From assembly GCF_007747795.1 (NCBI RefSeq), contig NZ_CP036275.1, forward strand, positions 806,001 to 870,000: 64,000 nt of DNA. Direction: 5' to 3'. Of the stretch, positions 34,997 through 44,116 are shown piece after piece (position 1 is the first letter of the stretch; the number at the start of each line of letters is the position of its first letter). The notes beneath the pieces were generated by a model. It did not search any database. It had not been told where the DNA came from and worked only from the letters and a program-made list of their open reading frames with translations. The DNA is from Maioricimonas rarisocia. GTDB lineage: Bacteria > Planctomycetota > Planctomycetia > Planctomycetales > Planctomycetaceae. Both the position numbers and the translations under genes were made by a program.

Positions 34997-37654
34997 TCAG
35001 TCGCGATCCCGCCCGTTGGAACGTTCGGAACGACCGCGAGGTGATTCGCGACGGGGACTCTCTGGGGTGGTGGACGACGAATCAACTCTGATCTGGGGAG
35101 AGAGCCCGTCGAGCACCGTCCGGAGCTGCGCTGCACGCAGTTCGTTCACCTGGACGACCTGGACATCCGGCCTCGAAGCCAGTGCTGCCTGATCCCTCTC
35201 TTCAACCAGAGTGCGAATCTGCTCGAAGAGTTGCTCGTTACAGGAGACAAGCAGTTCGCTCGTTTCTGCATCGACCGCGAGAGTCAGCCGGATCCCCGGT
35301 GGACGCAGCCCTGGCGGCTGGGAGGCCGTCTCGCTGACACGCACCTCCCGTTCGTCCCGGTCCCGATCATCGCGTCGCGCCTCGCGACGACGGGCGCTGG
35401 GGTCTTCGAGAAAGTCCTTGTACAATTCGCGGATCATTTCGGCGACGGCATCGACATTCGCGTACCGGACCGGGATTGCCCGCGGAACGCGATCCCGCAG
35501 CGATTCCGGCAGTTCCGTCGTGTCGAGAAATTTGAGGAATCGTGAAGCGAGCGCGACCTGTTGCTCAGGGCCACTGACGAACAATGCGTTCGTTCGTGCA
35601 TCCGGAACGATTCGCATCGCCTGGGTTCCGAGATCGCTCCCCAGTTCCTCCCATTCCCGGCCGATCAGTGCGTTCGGGTACGCATCGCTCTGGAGGAGTT
35701 CGGCAAGGCTCATCGCAGCTTCCTGTGCTGCTGCGGCTCGCAGGTAGAAGACGGTCCATTCGGTTCGCGAGGGCATTTGCCGGACGAGTTCGCGTATCGT
35801 CTCTTCGACCTGGTCCAGTGCGACGCCATCGCTGGAATAGACGAACAGCTCGTTGCCACGGACCTCGATCGTAACGCGTGGAGCCCGGTCGTCGTCCCGA
35901 GGAGGCTCTGCGGAGAGCCGCTGATCCCTCGAGCCGGACGTACGCACGACTGAGACGGTGTGGTCTTCGGTCACCGCTGCGACGGGATCGACGCATCCAT
36001 CCTGCGAGTCGTGGATCTGTGGAGACGACCCGGAGCTCGACCGGATCTCCGTCCCGTCGACTTCGTTGACGGGATAGCGCCGCACCGCGTCCGTGCGGTC
36101 TTCGATGCCGTCTTCGGCTTCGTCTGACGGAACGACCACCCGGATCGGATTTCCGAATTGCCGGTCGTCTTCGAGCAGTTCGCGAACCATGCGGGCAATT
36201 CGCGTCGGATCGTATCCGCCATGCAGACGCAGGTTCCGAAAGCGGGAGCGGGTCGTGGCCTGACGGGACGCGGTCGATGTTTCGCCGTATGCCGCAAGTG
36301 TCGAGCGGATCTCTTCCATCTGGCTCGTCGTTGCACGGATCACGAGCGAGGCGCTGCGGGGTTCTGCCGTGATGACAGGGCGGTCGTCCCGATCCTCGTT
36401 CTCGAACAGCGAAACGAGCAGGTCTCTCATCATGAACGGATCGTTTCGTGAGAGTCGGACGACATCGACGCCTCCTGAACCGCCGCGATCGATCACGCGA
36501 ATCAGCTCTTCCACCTCTCTGTGTTCCTGGGGAGTCGCATAAATGTGGACGGAATCATGTCGCCCGTCTTCGTTGATGACGACGCCGGGCATGACGGCAT
36601 CGATCGTCTCGGCGACGTCGTCTTCGTCGGCATCTTCGACGGTGTAGACACGCAGCACAGGCCGCGTGTCGGTGAAGACTGCCGCGGTGCCGCCCGGCGG
36701 AGGCGTGTCGATCGTCTCGAGAATGTTCTCGATCAATTCGATCGCCGCCGGCGTCGCCGTCACCAGCAGGCTGTTCGACGTCCGCATCGCCGAGACTTTC
36801 ATGTTCAAGGCGAGATTCTGGACCAGCGGCGTGGGACCGGAGCGACGGTCTTCATCGTCGTCGTCGCGGTCGCGACCGCGGCGGGAATACGCTTCGCGAC
36901 GGGCCATCGATGATCGAAACGGATTTGATCCGAGCCCGAACAGGTTCTGGATCTGCCGCTCGGCGTCAATCGCGGGAATGTGCTCCAGCGTGAACGAACG
37001 GAAGACGAGCTCGTCGTCGGCCGGCGGTACCACGGCCGCGGAAAGCAGCTCGACCGTGCTGCGGAGGCTCTTGCAGAATCCCTGCAGGACGACCGACTGG
37101 GAGGCATCGACGGGAATGGCTTCACCGTGGGCCCCGAGTAGCTTGCCCAATTGCTCGGCGACGTCCTGAGGCTCCAGTCCCGTGACAGAAACGGTGACGC
37201 GCAGCAGTTCGTTATCGCCGTATTCGTCGAGGCGGGACGCCGGAACGGTCGGAATCAGGTTGGGAAGAATCGGATTCTTCGTCGACAGGACCGCCAGAAA
37301 CCGGTCACGCCGGATCAGAACGAAGCCCCGCGGCAACAGATAGCCGTTGAGAACGTCGAGCGCCTCGGGCAGGGTATGCGGACGGTCGTCCACATAGTTG
37401 AATTCTCCCGGCGGCGTGTCTGTCAGATCCAGAGTCAGCCCCGACAGTTCGGCGAACCATGCCAGGACTTCCGGCCAGGGGGCATTCTGAAAACTGAATT
37501 TCAGGGTCGCCCGGTCGCTTGCGGACTCAGGAGTGACCAGCGGATGACGATCCACCTCCGTATCACGTGCCGGTGCCTGCTGCTCCTGAGAGTACAAACG
37601 CTCGGACGGCACGAGAAACGAAAGACAAATGCCTGCCGTGAGCAAAACACGCAT
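34997..37654 (-). CDS. Secretin N-domain (NolW-like) repeat protein without secretin pore domain
   Basis: The protein has 885 residues. The start at 37654 gives a clean signal peptide (MRVLLTAGICLSFLVPSERL). A STN/N0-like domain at about residues 40-110 (LTLDLTDTPPGEFNYVDD) is followed by at least four NolW/secretin-N like repeats, recognisable as Y-T-V/L segments such as VYTVEDADEDDVAETIDAVM, FTLEHIPAIDAERQIQNLF and VQVNELRAAQLRTVLDGLSP. Several repeats are separated by Arg/Asp/Glu-rich linkers (RRGRDRDDDDEDRRS, ARRDDRDRDERE). The C-terminal beta-barrel (secretin) domain with its VPxLGDIPxxGxLF motif is absent; the protein ends in a low-complexity Ser/Arg tail. It is a periplasmic assembly protein by inference. 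Confidence 0.82.
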   Translation of the reverse strand: MRVLLTAGICLSFLVPSERLYSQEQQAPARDTEVDRHPLVTPESASDRATLKFSFQNAPWPEVLAWFAELSGLTLDLTDTPPGEFNYVDDRPHTLPEALDVLNGYLLPRGFVLIRRDRFLAVLSTKNPILPNLIPTVPASRLDEYGDNELLRVTVSVTGLEPQDVAEQLGKLLGAHGEAIPVDASQSVVLQGFCKSLRSTVELLSAAVVPPADDELVFRSFTLEHIPAIDAERQIQNLFGLGSNPFRSSMARREAYSRRGRDRDDDDEDRRSGPTPLVQNLALNMKVSAMRTSNSLLVTATPAAIELIENILETIDTPPPGGTAAVFTDTRPVLRVYTVEDADEDDVAETIDAVMPGVVINEDGRHDSVHIYATPQEHREVEELIRVIDRGGSGGVDVVRLSRNDPFMMRDLLVSLFENEDRDDRPVITAEPRSASLVIRATTSQMEEIRSTLAAYGETSTASRQATTRSRFRNLRLHGGYDPTRIARMVRELLEDDRQFGNPIRVVVPSDEAEDGIEDRTDAVRRYPVNEVDGTEIRSSSGSSPQIHDSQDGCVDPVAAVTEDHTVSVVRTSGSRDQRLSAEPPRDDDRAPRVTIEVRGNELFVYSSDGVALDQVEETIRELVRQMPSRTEWTVFYLRAAAAQEAAMSLAELLQSDAYPNALIGREWEELGSDLGTQAMRIVPDARTNALFVSGPEQQVALASRFLKFLDTTELPESLRDRVPRAIPVRYANVDAVAEMIRELYKDFLEDPSARRREARRDDRDRDEREVRVSETASQPPGLRPPGIRLTLAVDAETSELLVSCNEQLFEQIRTLVEERDQAALASRPDVQVVQVNELRAAQLRTVLDGLSPQIRVDSSSTTPESPRRESPRGRSERSNGRDRD

Positions 37655-37917
37655 GAGATAACCGGTGAGGTTCGAAGGAAGGTCACGCCACATCCGCGCG
37701 CAGTCATCTGTGCGGCGTGAAGCAAGGAAGCCCTGAGGAGGACTCAATTCGCATGAGTCTATTTTGATGTTACGGGCATTTTCCCTGACCGTGCAAGCCC
37801 CTCTTGCTCCGGATGCGCAGCACCAGGCGGATTCGGACTGTGACTGCAGTCCGAAACACGCTTCCCGAGGAGCCTTCTGCAGCGATCAGGAAGGGGCTGT
37901 CATGGCCGCCGCCGATC

Positions 37918-39195
37918 TCACGGGCGCTTGTCGGACGCCTCCGGGAGTGACCACCGGGCCAGCGTGTTCTCCGCCTTGATCAGGATGCCGTCCTTCAGCA
38001 GAACCGGCGGAGCCCATGACGGCGTGTCGGCAACCTTGTAGGAGGCGACCTGCTCGAAGCCATCGCCGGTCGCGGCAACGATCTGCAGTTCGCCCGAGTC
38101 CGTCAATGCGATTACGTATCCCTCAATCGAGAGAAATGTGGCGTTGTCGCCGGTCCGTCCCGGGCCGCTCCAGAGCACTTCGCCGCTAGCGATGTCGAGG
38201 CAGAACAGCTGCCCCCGGCGATAATGCGAGAAGCCGTACAGCAGCCCGTCGTTCACGACCGCCGTGGCCATGTCCAGGGCGACGTCTTTCTGGTGCCAGT
38301 TCTCCGTGACGGTCCAATCGCCGTCCTTCTTCAGCCGGGGAGTAAAGCTGCGGACGCCGCGATTCTCGGCACCGACGATCACGTGACCCTCATGGAAGCT
38401 CGGGGTCGGCATGTTCTGGTCAGACGAGACCTGCGGGAAGGGCGTCTCCCACAGTTGTTTGCCTGTGGCGGCATCGACGCCGGTCAGCACCCGCTGGTTC
38501 CAGTCGATCACCTGCCGCACGCCGTCAATCTCGACGAGAATCGCCGACGAGTAGGAGGGGGCGTCCTTTCCCTGCCGCCAGAGTTCCTCGCCCGTGGCCG
38601 CGTTGAGGGCGATCAGCGTCCCGCCTTCGTCGTTGCCGACGTGGAGAATCACCCGGTCGCCATCGACGAGCGGGGATGTCGAGGCACCCCAGTAGGGATG
38701 GTTCGGGCTGAACTTGGTGGAGTAATCCCGCTGCCAGAGCTGCTGTCCGGTTTCTGCATTCCACGCGGACAGCAGTCCGGTGATGCTCAGAGTGAACACG
38801 CGTCCGTCAGCCAGCTCGGGTGAGGACTTCGGACCTTTGCCGTGGAACTCTGCACCGCCGCCGATCTTGAACGGCGTCTCGTAGCTCTGTTGCCAGATGG
38901 TCTCGCCGGTCGCCAGATCGAGACACCAGACGACCTCGTTCTCTCCCAGGCGGGCATGCTGCCAGACCCGGCCATCTGCGACCAGCGGCGAGCCGTAGCC
39001 GGTGCCGACGTCGACCTGCCACTGCTTCTCGAACTGATCCGGCCACGAAGCGGGCGGTGTGTAGCCTTCGACCCGCCCGGTTCGCTGGGGACCGAGCCAG
39101 CCGGTCCATTCGATGTCGGCTGCAATCAGCGACGGGCGGGCACAAGCGAGAGACACGAGAAGAAGCAGAGAGGAGCGGGCAAAGATTCGCGGCAT
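37918..39195 (-). CDS. PQQ-type (BamB-like) beta-propeller protein, secreted
   Basis: The protein has 425 residues. The signal peptide is MPRIFARSSLLLLVSLACAR; IEWTGWLGPQRTGRVEG then opens the propeller. PQQ/PD-like blade motifs recur: DLATGETIWQQSYETPFK, NAETGQQLWQRDYSTKF, NAATGEELWRQGKDAP, DAATGKQLWETPFPQ and DIASGEVLWSGPG. The ATG at 39195 was chosen because it precedes the signal. There is no catalytic motif of quinoprotein dehydrogenases, so a scaffold or binding role is more likely. The gene is divergent from the next propeller gene with a 197-base shared promoter region. Confidence 0.9.
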   Translation of the reverse strand: MPRIFARSSLLLLVSLACARPSLIAADIEWTGWLGPQRTGRVEGYTPPASWPDQFEKQWQVDVGTGYGSPLVADGRVWQHARLGENEVVWCLDLATGETIWQQSYETPFKIGGGAEFHGKGPKSSPELADGRVFTLSITGLLSAWNAETGQQLWQRDYSTKFSPNHPYWGASTSPLVDGDRVILHVGNDEGGTLIALNAATGEELWRQGKDAPSYSSAILVEIDGVRQVIDWNQRVLTGVDAATGKQLWETPFPQVSSDQNMPTPSFHEGHVIVGAENRGVRSFTPRLKKDGDWTVTENWHQKDVALDMATAVVNDGLLYGFSHYRRGQLFCLDIASGEVLWSGPGRTGDNATFLSIEGYVIALTDSGELQIVAATGDGFEQVASYKVADTPSWAPPVLLKDGILIKAENTLARWSLPEASDKRP

Positions 39196-39392
39196 CGTAC
39201 GGACTCTTTCGGTTCGGGCGTGCGAAGTCTCATCCGGGCAGGAGGCGCACCTCCGGATCGGGAACTCCATCGTACGGACCGGGCCGCGACAGGGAAGCCT
39301 GTTTCATGCCCGCGTGACTCCGCTTAGGATGAACAGCCGACGCGGGACCTTCATCATTGCCGAGTCGCGGGCCCGGATGGGGAGCAGATTCT

Positions 39393-40721
39393 ATGCGGCC
39401 AGAACGCAGCGGCCTTCTTCATCGAGGTTTTACGTTACTTCTTGGGCTGGTCGCCCTGCCGGCGTTCCAGGCATCGGCTGACGACTGGCCGCAGTGGGGA
39501 GGACCGCAACGGGATCTGGTGTGGCGCGAAGATGGCATCGTCCGAAAGTTTCCGTCCGGCGGGCTGCTGCCGCGGATCTGGTCGACCCCGGTCGGCGAAG
39601 GGTACGCTGGTCCGGCCGTCGCCGACGGTCGCGTGTTCGTGCTCGACTTTCTGCGGGACAGCGACAGAGGCGGCCGCGGCGGAACAGAGCGGGTCTTGTG
39701 TCTCGATGCGGAGACGGGGGACGTCCTCTGGCAGCATGCGTACCCGGTCCAGTACACAGTCAGCTATCCCAACGGACCCAGAGCCACGCCGGTCATCGAT
39801 GACAACCGTGTGTATACGATCGGTGCCCTGGGGGACATGTTCTGCTTCGATGTCGCGAGCGGCGACATCCTCTGGGAGACCGGGTTCCAGAAGGAATTCG
39901 GTACGCGCCTGCCCAACTGGGGTATGGCCGCATCCCCGCTGGTCGAAGGAGATCAGCTGATCACGCTCGTCGGCGGCCAGGAGGCTCTTGTCGTCAGCTT
40001 TGACAAACGGACCGGCCAGGTGCTCTGGCGGGCCCTCGACAGTGGCGCGGTCGGCTACTGTCCACCGGCAATCTTCGAGCTGGGTGGGCGACGACAACTG
40101 CTCGTGTGGCATCCCGAAGCGCTGGTGGCGCTCGATCCGGAGGACGGCAAGCTGCAGTGGCAGATTCCGGATCGCGTCGGGGCCGGGCTGACGATCGCCA
40201 CGCCCCGCGTTGTGGGCAATCGAGTGTTCGTCAGCAGTTTCTATAACGGCGGACGGATGATCGAAGTCGCTGCCGACGGTCAATCCGCGCAGATCGTCTG
40301 GCAGGGAAAGAGCGACAGTGAGATCAGCACCGATACGCTGCACTGTCTGATGAGCACGCCCGTCTTTACGGGCTCACACATCTATGGAATCGGAACGTAT
40401 GGCCAGCTTCGCTGTCTGGACGCACACACGGGGGAACGGATATGGGAGACGTTCGAGGCGACCGGAGAAGGCCGGTGGTGGAACGCGTTTCTCATTCCGC
40501 ACGAGGATCGGTATTTCATTCATAACGAACAGGGAGACCTGATCATCGCGCGGCTCTCTCCGGAGGGCTACGAAGAAATCAGTCGGGCGAAACTGCTCGA
40601 GCCGACTCGCCGCGTCCGTCGCCGCATGACGATCTGGTCTCATCCGGCATTCGCGATGCAGAGTGTCTTTGCCCGCAACGACCGCGAGATTGTGCGGGTC
40701 GATCTCCGCCGTGACGAGTGA
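39393..40721 (+). CDS. PQQ-type beta-propeller protein, secreted
   Basis: The protein has 442 residues. The ATG at 39393 follows GGAG at 39381-39384 and begins a signal peptide (HRGFTLLLGLVALPAFQASA) followed by DDWPQWGGPQRDLVWRE, a planctomycete PQQ-propeller opening. Blade motifs include DAETGDVLWQHAYPVQYTVS, DVASGDILWETGFQKEFG, DKRTGQVLWRALDSGAVG, DPEDGKLQWQIPDRVGAG and DAHTGERIWETFEATGEG. It is a paralog of the divergent gene at 37918-39195, not a recent copy. The activity is unknown. Confidence 0.9.
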   Translation: MRPERSGLLHRGFTLLLGLVALPAFQASADDWPQWGGPQRDLVWREDGIVRKFPSGGLLPRIWSTPVGEGYAGPAVADGRVFVLDFLRDSDRGGRGGTERVLCLDAETGDVLWQHAYPVQYTVSYPNGPRATPVIDDNRVYTIGALGDMFCFDVASGDILWETGFQKEFGTRLPNWGMAASPLVEGDQLITLVGGQEALVVSFDKRTGQVLWRALDSGAVGYCPPAIFELGGRRQLLVWHPEALVALDPEDGKLQWQIPDRVGAGLTIATPRVVGNRVFVSSFYNGGRMIEVAADGQSAQIVWQGKSDSEISTDTLHCLMSTPVFTGSHIYGIGTYGQLRCLDAHTGERIWETFEATGEGRWWNAFLIPHEDRYFIHNEQGDLIIARLSPEGYEEISRAKLLEPTRRVRRRMTIWSHPAFAMQSVFARNDREIVRVDLRRDE

Positions 40722-41415
40722 ACCGGCTCTCGTCGCCTTGTTCGTCGTGTGCTCGCGATTTCCGAGCGCTCATCTTTCCTTGTCCCAAGTTCCACTCGGC
40801 CGGCTGTCGACCGGGACGATGCGCAGCGACAACAGGGGGATGCTGAAACGCAGCCTCTGCGTTGCCTGTGGGGATCGATTGAGGTTGCAGACTGTTGTCC
40901 GATGGCATCGTGAACGCCTCGCGGCGTTGCGATCCCGTTTCTTCTGCAGTCCCGGTACTGCGATTATCTGGCACGCGCGAATCTCGCTGTTGACGGGCGG
41001 CGACCGGCTGTTCGAGTGGTAAACTTTCCCATTCGCTCTCCGATGGTGCGGGCCGCGAGTCGGAGTACTCTCACGAATAGGGATGGGGGCTGCATGAGAG
41101 CATTTTCTTCCATGGCGACACGGGGCGGTGCCCGCTGGCACTGCAAGGCTGCTTTCCCGGACGCACGAGGGGCCAGGAGATTTCCGGCCATTGGAGGGAC
41201 GTTCGCCGGCGCATTCTAGCTGCTGACGACGTTCATCCCGCGTGGAACGGGCCAGGACAGATGTGGGGCGCCGCAATGGCGCTGCCGCCTCTCCGTCCCC
41301 AATCAATCGGCGGGCGTCCGCGCATTCTCCGGAACACGTTCCGCAGCGAGTGCGGCAGGGGCGCGTGTGGACCGTTCCCTCCACCGATGCTGCTACCTTG
41401 ACTGAAAGGGCCAGA
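40722..41415. other. Intergenic region, 694 bp
   Basis: Open frames exist on both strands (for example 40663-41022 plus and 40770-41384 minus), but none shows a ribosome-binding site with coding character or a recognisable domain. I see no RNA gene or repeat. The stretch upstream of 41416 probably holds the promoter of the MltR-like gene. Confidence 0.45.
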
Positions 41416-41994
41416 ATGCCAGATGCCGGTTACGGGGTCCTGAGCGTCTGTGATGAACCACTGTGCCTGTTCGAACGGCTCTCGGACAGTCGCGATCGAT
41501 GGCAACTGCTGCGGATTGCGGTCAGTCTGGACGAACTGACGGCACAGATTCTGGTGAAGCATTTCGTCGACAACAGGCAGGTGTCGCGCGAACTTCTCTT
41601 CCAACGGAATGCGCCGCTGGAACGCTTCTGGACGCGAATCGAGCTGGCGTTCGCCCTCGGGCTGATTTCCCGCCCGTTGAAAAAGGCGTTGCTGCTCGTC
41701 TGTCGCCTGAGCGAACAGATCCTGATGACGCTGCGGCCCGGTTGGTCGGTGGGGCACGAACACGTCATGGAGTCCGGCTACGGGCCGTGTGCGTGTGGTC
41801 GCGTTCCCGGTACCGCCTCGGAGGACGATCTCTCATTCCGCGTGCAGCTGTTTTCGTCGATCAGCCTGATCTGTGCGGAGATGTTCGCGGTTGAGAAAGA
41901 CATCACGCGTTGTCAGGAGCGATTCACCGACACGGCGCTGGCGGAGATCGGCGACGACACGGACGGCGGCAGCGGCATCATTCCCCGGGCGTAG
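41416..41994 (+). CDS. MltR-like (mannitol repressor family) / DUF4145-like protein
   Basis: The protein has 192 residues. The ATG at 41416 follows GAAAGGG at 41404-41410. The segment LLRIAVSLDELTAQILVKHF, then LLFQRNAPLERFWTRIELAF and ALGLISRPL, resembles the core of the MltR/DUF4145 family (helical, with L-D-E and N-G-P-L-x-x-F-x-x-R-I). The C-terminus is acidic. No sugar transporter or mannitol gene is next to it, so a mannitol role is unlikely. The gene is convergent, by 15 bases, with the next gene. Confidence 0.6.
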   Translation: MPDAGYGVLSVCDEPLCLFERLSDSRDRWQLLRIAVSLDELTAQILVKHFVDNRQVSRELLFQRNAPLERFWTRIELAFALGLISRPLKKALLLVCRLSEQILMTLRPGWSVGHEHVMESGYGPCACGRVPGTASEDDLSFRVQLFSSISLICAEMFAVEKDITRCQERFTDTALAEIGDDTDGGSGIIPRA

Positions 41995-42009
41995 GAGACG
42001 CGTTTCCCT

Positions 42010-42537
42010 CTACGGGCTCGCCGGAGCCTTCGCCTTTGCCTCGAGGTCGTGCGAGTCACTCAACAGGATTCCGAAACCGACCAGCGCACTCGACCCGGCC
42101 ATCGTGACCAGCCAGGGCGGGAATGGTTCCTCGAAGCCCTGGCCGCGGACAGCGTCGCCGGCCGCCACAACAGTCGCCACGGGCCGGGCGGCGGGAGGAG
42201 CTACGGTGTGAGGCCAGATGCGGAATGATCGGCAAGTGCTTCCTGCAGCCACCTGGTAGACGCCCGAAGGCAGGTGCGCCACGCGATACAGGCCGTCGGC
42301 GTCGCTGAATGTCCGTGCCACCTCGCGTCCCGACTGCCACACGGTGATCTGCTGGCCGGCAAGCGGTCGTCCCTGGGAATCGACGAACTGGCCCGTCAGC
42401 GTTCCTTCCGGCGTGAGCGAAACGTCGACGCATCGGTCGGGGACCGTGTGACCCGCGGCAGCAGGTGCGGCCGGAACCAGCATCCCCAGGCAGGCCAGGG
42501 CGACCGCCAGTTGCGAGATCAGCTTCTGCCAGCGCAT
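42010..42537 (-). CDS. Exported carboxypeptidase regulatory-like domain protein with C-terminal TM
   Basis: The protein has 175 residues. The signal peptide is MRWQKLISQLAVALACLGML, with cleavage near residue 28. The regulatory-like beta-sandwich is at residues 45-110: GTLTGQFVDSQGRPLAGQQI, then RTFSDADGLYRVAHLPSG with YQVAAGS. An Ala-rich linker and a TM segment (WLVTMAGSSALVGFGILLS) end the protein, so it is membrane-anchored with the domain outside. The start at 42537 was chosen because it begins the signal. Confidence 0.8.
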   Translation of the reverse strand: MRWQKLISQLAVALACLGMLVPAAPAAAGHTVPDRCVDVSLTPEGTLTGQFVDSQGRPLAGQQITVWQSGREVARTFSDADGLYRVAHLPSGVYQVAAGSTCRSFRIWPHTVAPPAARPVATVVAAGDAVRGQGFEEPFPPWLVTMAGSSALVGFGILLSDSHDLEAKAKAPASP

Positions 42538-42803
42538 GTGACGTGCCGTCCTTGTTCCCGACAACCGAGTGACCGGCAGGCAACCGCAAGGTGGTCGCGA
42601 ACGGACCATGGCAAAGCGTGACGGTTGTGTCGGATCTGCGGCGGCCTGCCCAGTTACTGAATTCGGCTGGCAAATTGCCGGTTCGCGAACGATTTGCTCC
42701 AGCGACCGGCATTCGGTTGCGGGTTGAAAGAGAAACCGGCCGCCAGCACGGCACTTTCGCTGCAGACCGGCAGATTCTGCGCCCCGGCAGCGGGATCTTC
42801 TGT

Positions 42804-43787
42804 TCAGCAGACCGGGTAGGGGCCCTCGGCAAACGTGCGGTCGTGGTATCCCTTCTCGCCGATTTCACGGGCCAGGGGACTGCGGGGATCTTCGCCGCGA
42901 CCGAGGCTCGCGATCACCGTCTGGAAGTCGTACCGCGGCTGCCAGCCCAGTTCGTTGCGGGCCCGGGCGTTCACGTAAACCCGATCGATGCCGGGGAACA
43001 TCTTCCAGCCGCGGCTCGCGTAGACGTCTTCATACTCCGGCACGTGACGGCGGAGAACGGCCGGCGCATCGTGGCGCAGTTCGGGCAGGTCCGCCGGGAC
43101 GAAGGGAGTCGTCGCACTGATGATGTAGCGGGCGAAACCGATCTGTGCGGCCCGCTCGATGGCGAGCAGGTGAGCGTCGACGACATCCTGAACATCCACC
43201 CGCCGGTACAGGAACTCGTTCGCCTTGGCATTGCCGTCTTCGTATCCCTCCCGGATCGCCGCCGAGTCGTCCTCTTCGGGAAAGAACCGGCTTGTTCGCA
43301 GCACCAGGCAGGGGAGGCCGTGAAGCTGATGGAACAGTTCGCACAGGTCTTCGGCCGCGCACTTCGTGACGCCGTAAATGTTTCGCGGCATCGGGCGGAC
43401 GTCTTCGGTGATCCATGTGGCCGGCTGGTTTTCGGGCGGTGTCATGGCCCGTCCGAAGGCACTGGTCGTGCTGGTGAAGATGAACGCTTTCACGCCGGCT
43501 GCGACGGCTTCTTCGAGCAGGTTCAGCGTGCCGGTGATGTTCGTGTCGACGAACTCCTGCCGGCCGTGCGTGGCGACATGCGGCTTGTGCAGCGTTGCGG
43601 CATGCAGGACGGCGTCGACTCCCCGCATGCAGTCGCGGACGAAGTTGCGGTCGACAATGGACCCGACCCGGGTGGTGAACGGTGACGGCTTGACGTCCAG
43701 GCCGATCGCCTCGTGCGGGGCGTTCTGCAGTGTGCGGACGATCCCCTCGCCGAGATGCCCGCTGCTGCCGGTGACGAGGATGCGCAT
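42804..43787 (-). CDS. NAD-dependent epimerase/dehydratase (extended SDR)
   Basis: The protein has 327 residues. Rossmann motif GSSGHLG lies at residues 7-13, and the active-site pair YxxxK is Tyr138 and Lys142 (IYGVTKCAAEDL). VLRTSRFFPEEDDSA follows the active site. There is no signal peptide, so it is cytoplasmic. The family includes UDP-glucose 4-epimerases and related nucleotide-sugar enzymes; nothing here identifies the substrate. It stands alone, 266 bases from the upstream gene. Confidence 0.9.
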   Translation of the reverse strand: MRILVTGSSGHLGEGIVRTLQNAPHEAIGLDVKPSPFTTRVGSIVDRNFVRDCMRGVDAVLHAATLHKPHVATHGRQEFVDTNITGTLNLLEEAVAAGVKAFIFTSTTSAFGRAMTPPENQPATWITEDVRPMPRNIYGVTKCAAEDLCELFHQLHGLPCLVLRTSRFFPEEDDSAAIREGYEDGNAKANEFLYRRVDVQDVVDAHLLAIERAAQIGFARYIISATTPFVPADLPELRHDAPAVLRRHVPEYEDVYASRGWKMFPGIDRVYVNARARNELGWQPRYDFQTVIASLGRGEDPRSPLAREIGEKGYHDRTFAEGPYPVC

Positions 43788-44116
43788 CGTGTGAGGCCCT
43801 GATGGATGAGTGAATGCGGACGGTCCGGGAACGTCGTCGGTCTGCTCGCTCCCGATCCGGAGTGATTATGACAGATTCGACACGCAGCGCGGACACGGCC
43901 GGCGGGAGGGTGGTTCGGGCACGATGGGGGCGAGTCAGACCGGATGCATCGGAGTCGCAGCATTTGACGAGTCAGCCGCCGCCTTTCACTTGCATATAAG
44001 TTGCAAAAGCTGTAGAAGTGCGGGTGTTCCGTGGCGGTCGACGACTGCCCGAGACGTGACTGGATCCCCATGACGCCCGGAACGGGGCCCATCCGAGATT
44101 TACTGGAGGTGTGGAA
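43788..44116. other. Intergenic region, 329 bp, between divergent genes
   Basis: No gene was seen. An AT-rich core near 43988-44005 (TTGCATATAAG with TTGCAA) may contain promoter elements for the DUF1559 gene; TATAAG at 43995-44000 is a -10-like hexamer, but no convincing -35 was found. Confidence 0.35.

Noticed and set aside
40663-41022. 119-residue plus-strand frame in the 40.7-41.4 kb gap
   Set aside because: Overlaps the propeller gene end, has no ribosome-binding site and no recognisable fold.
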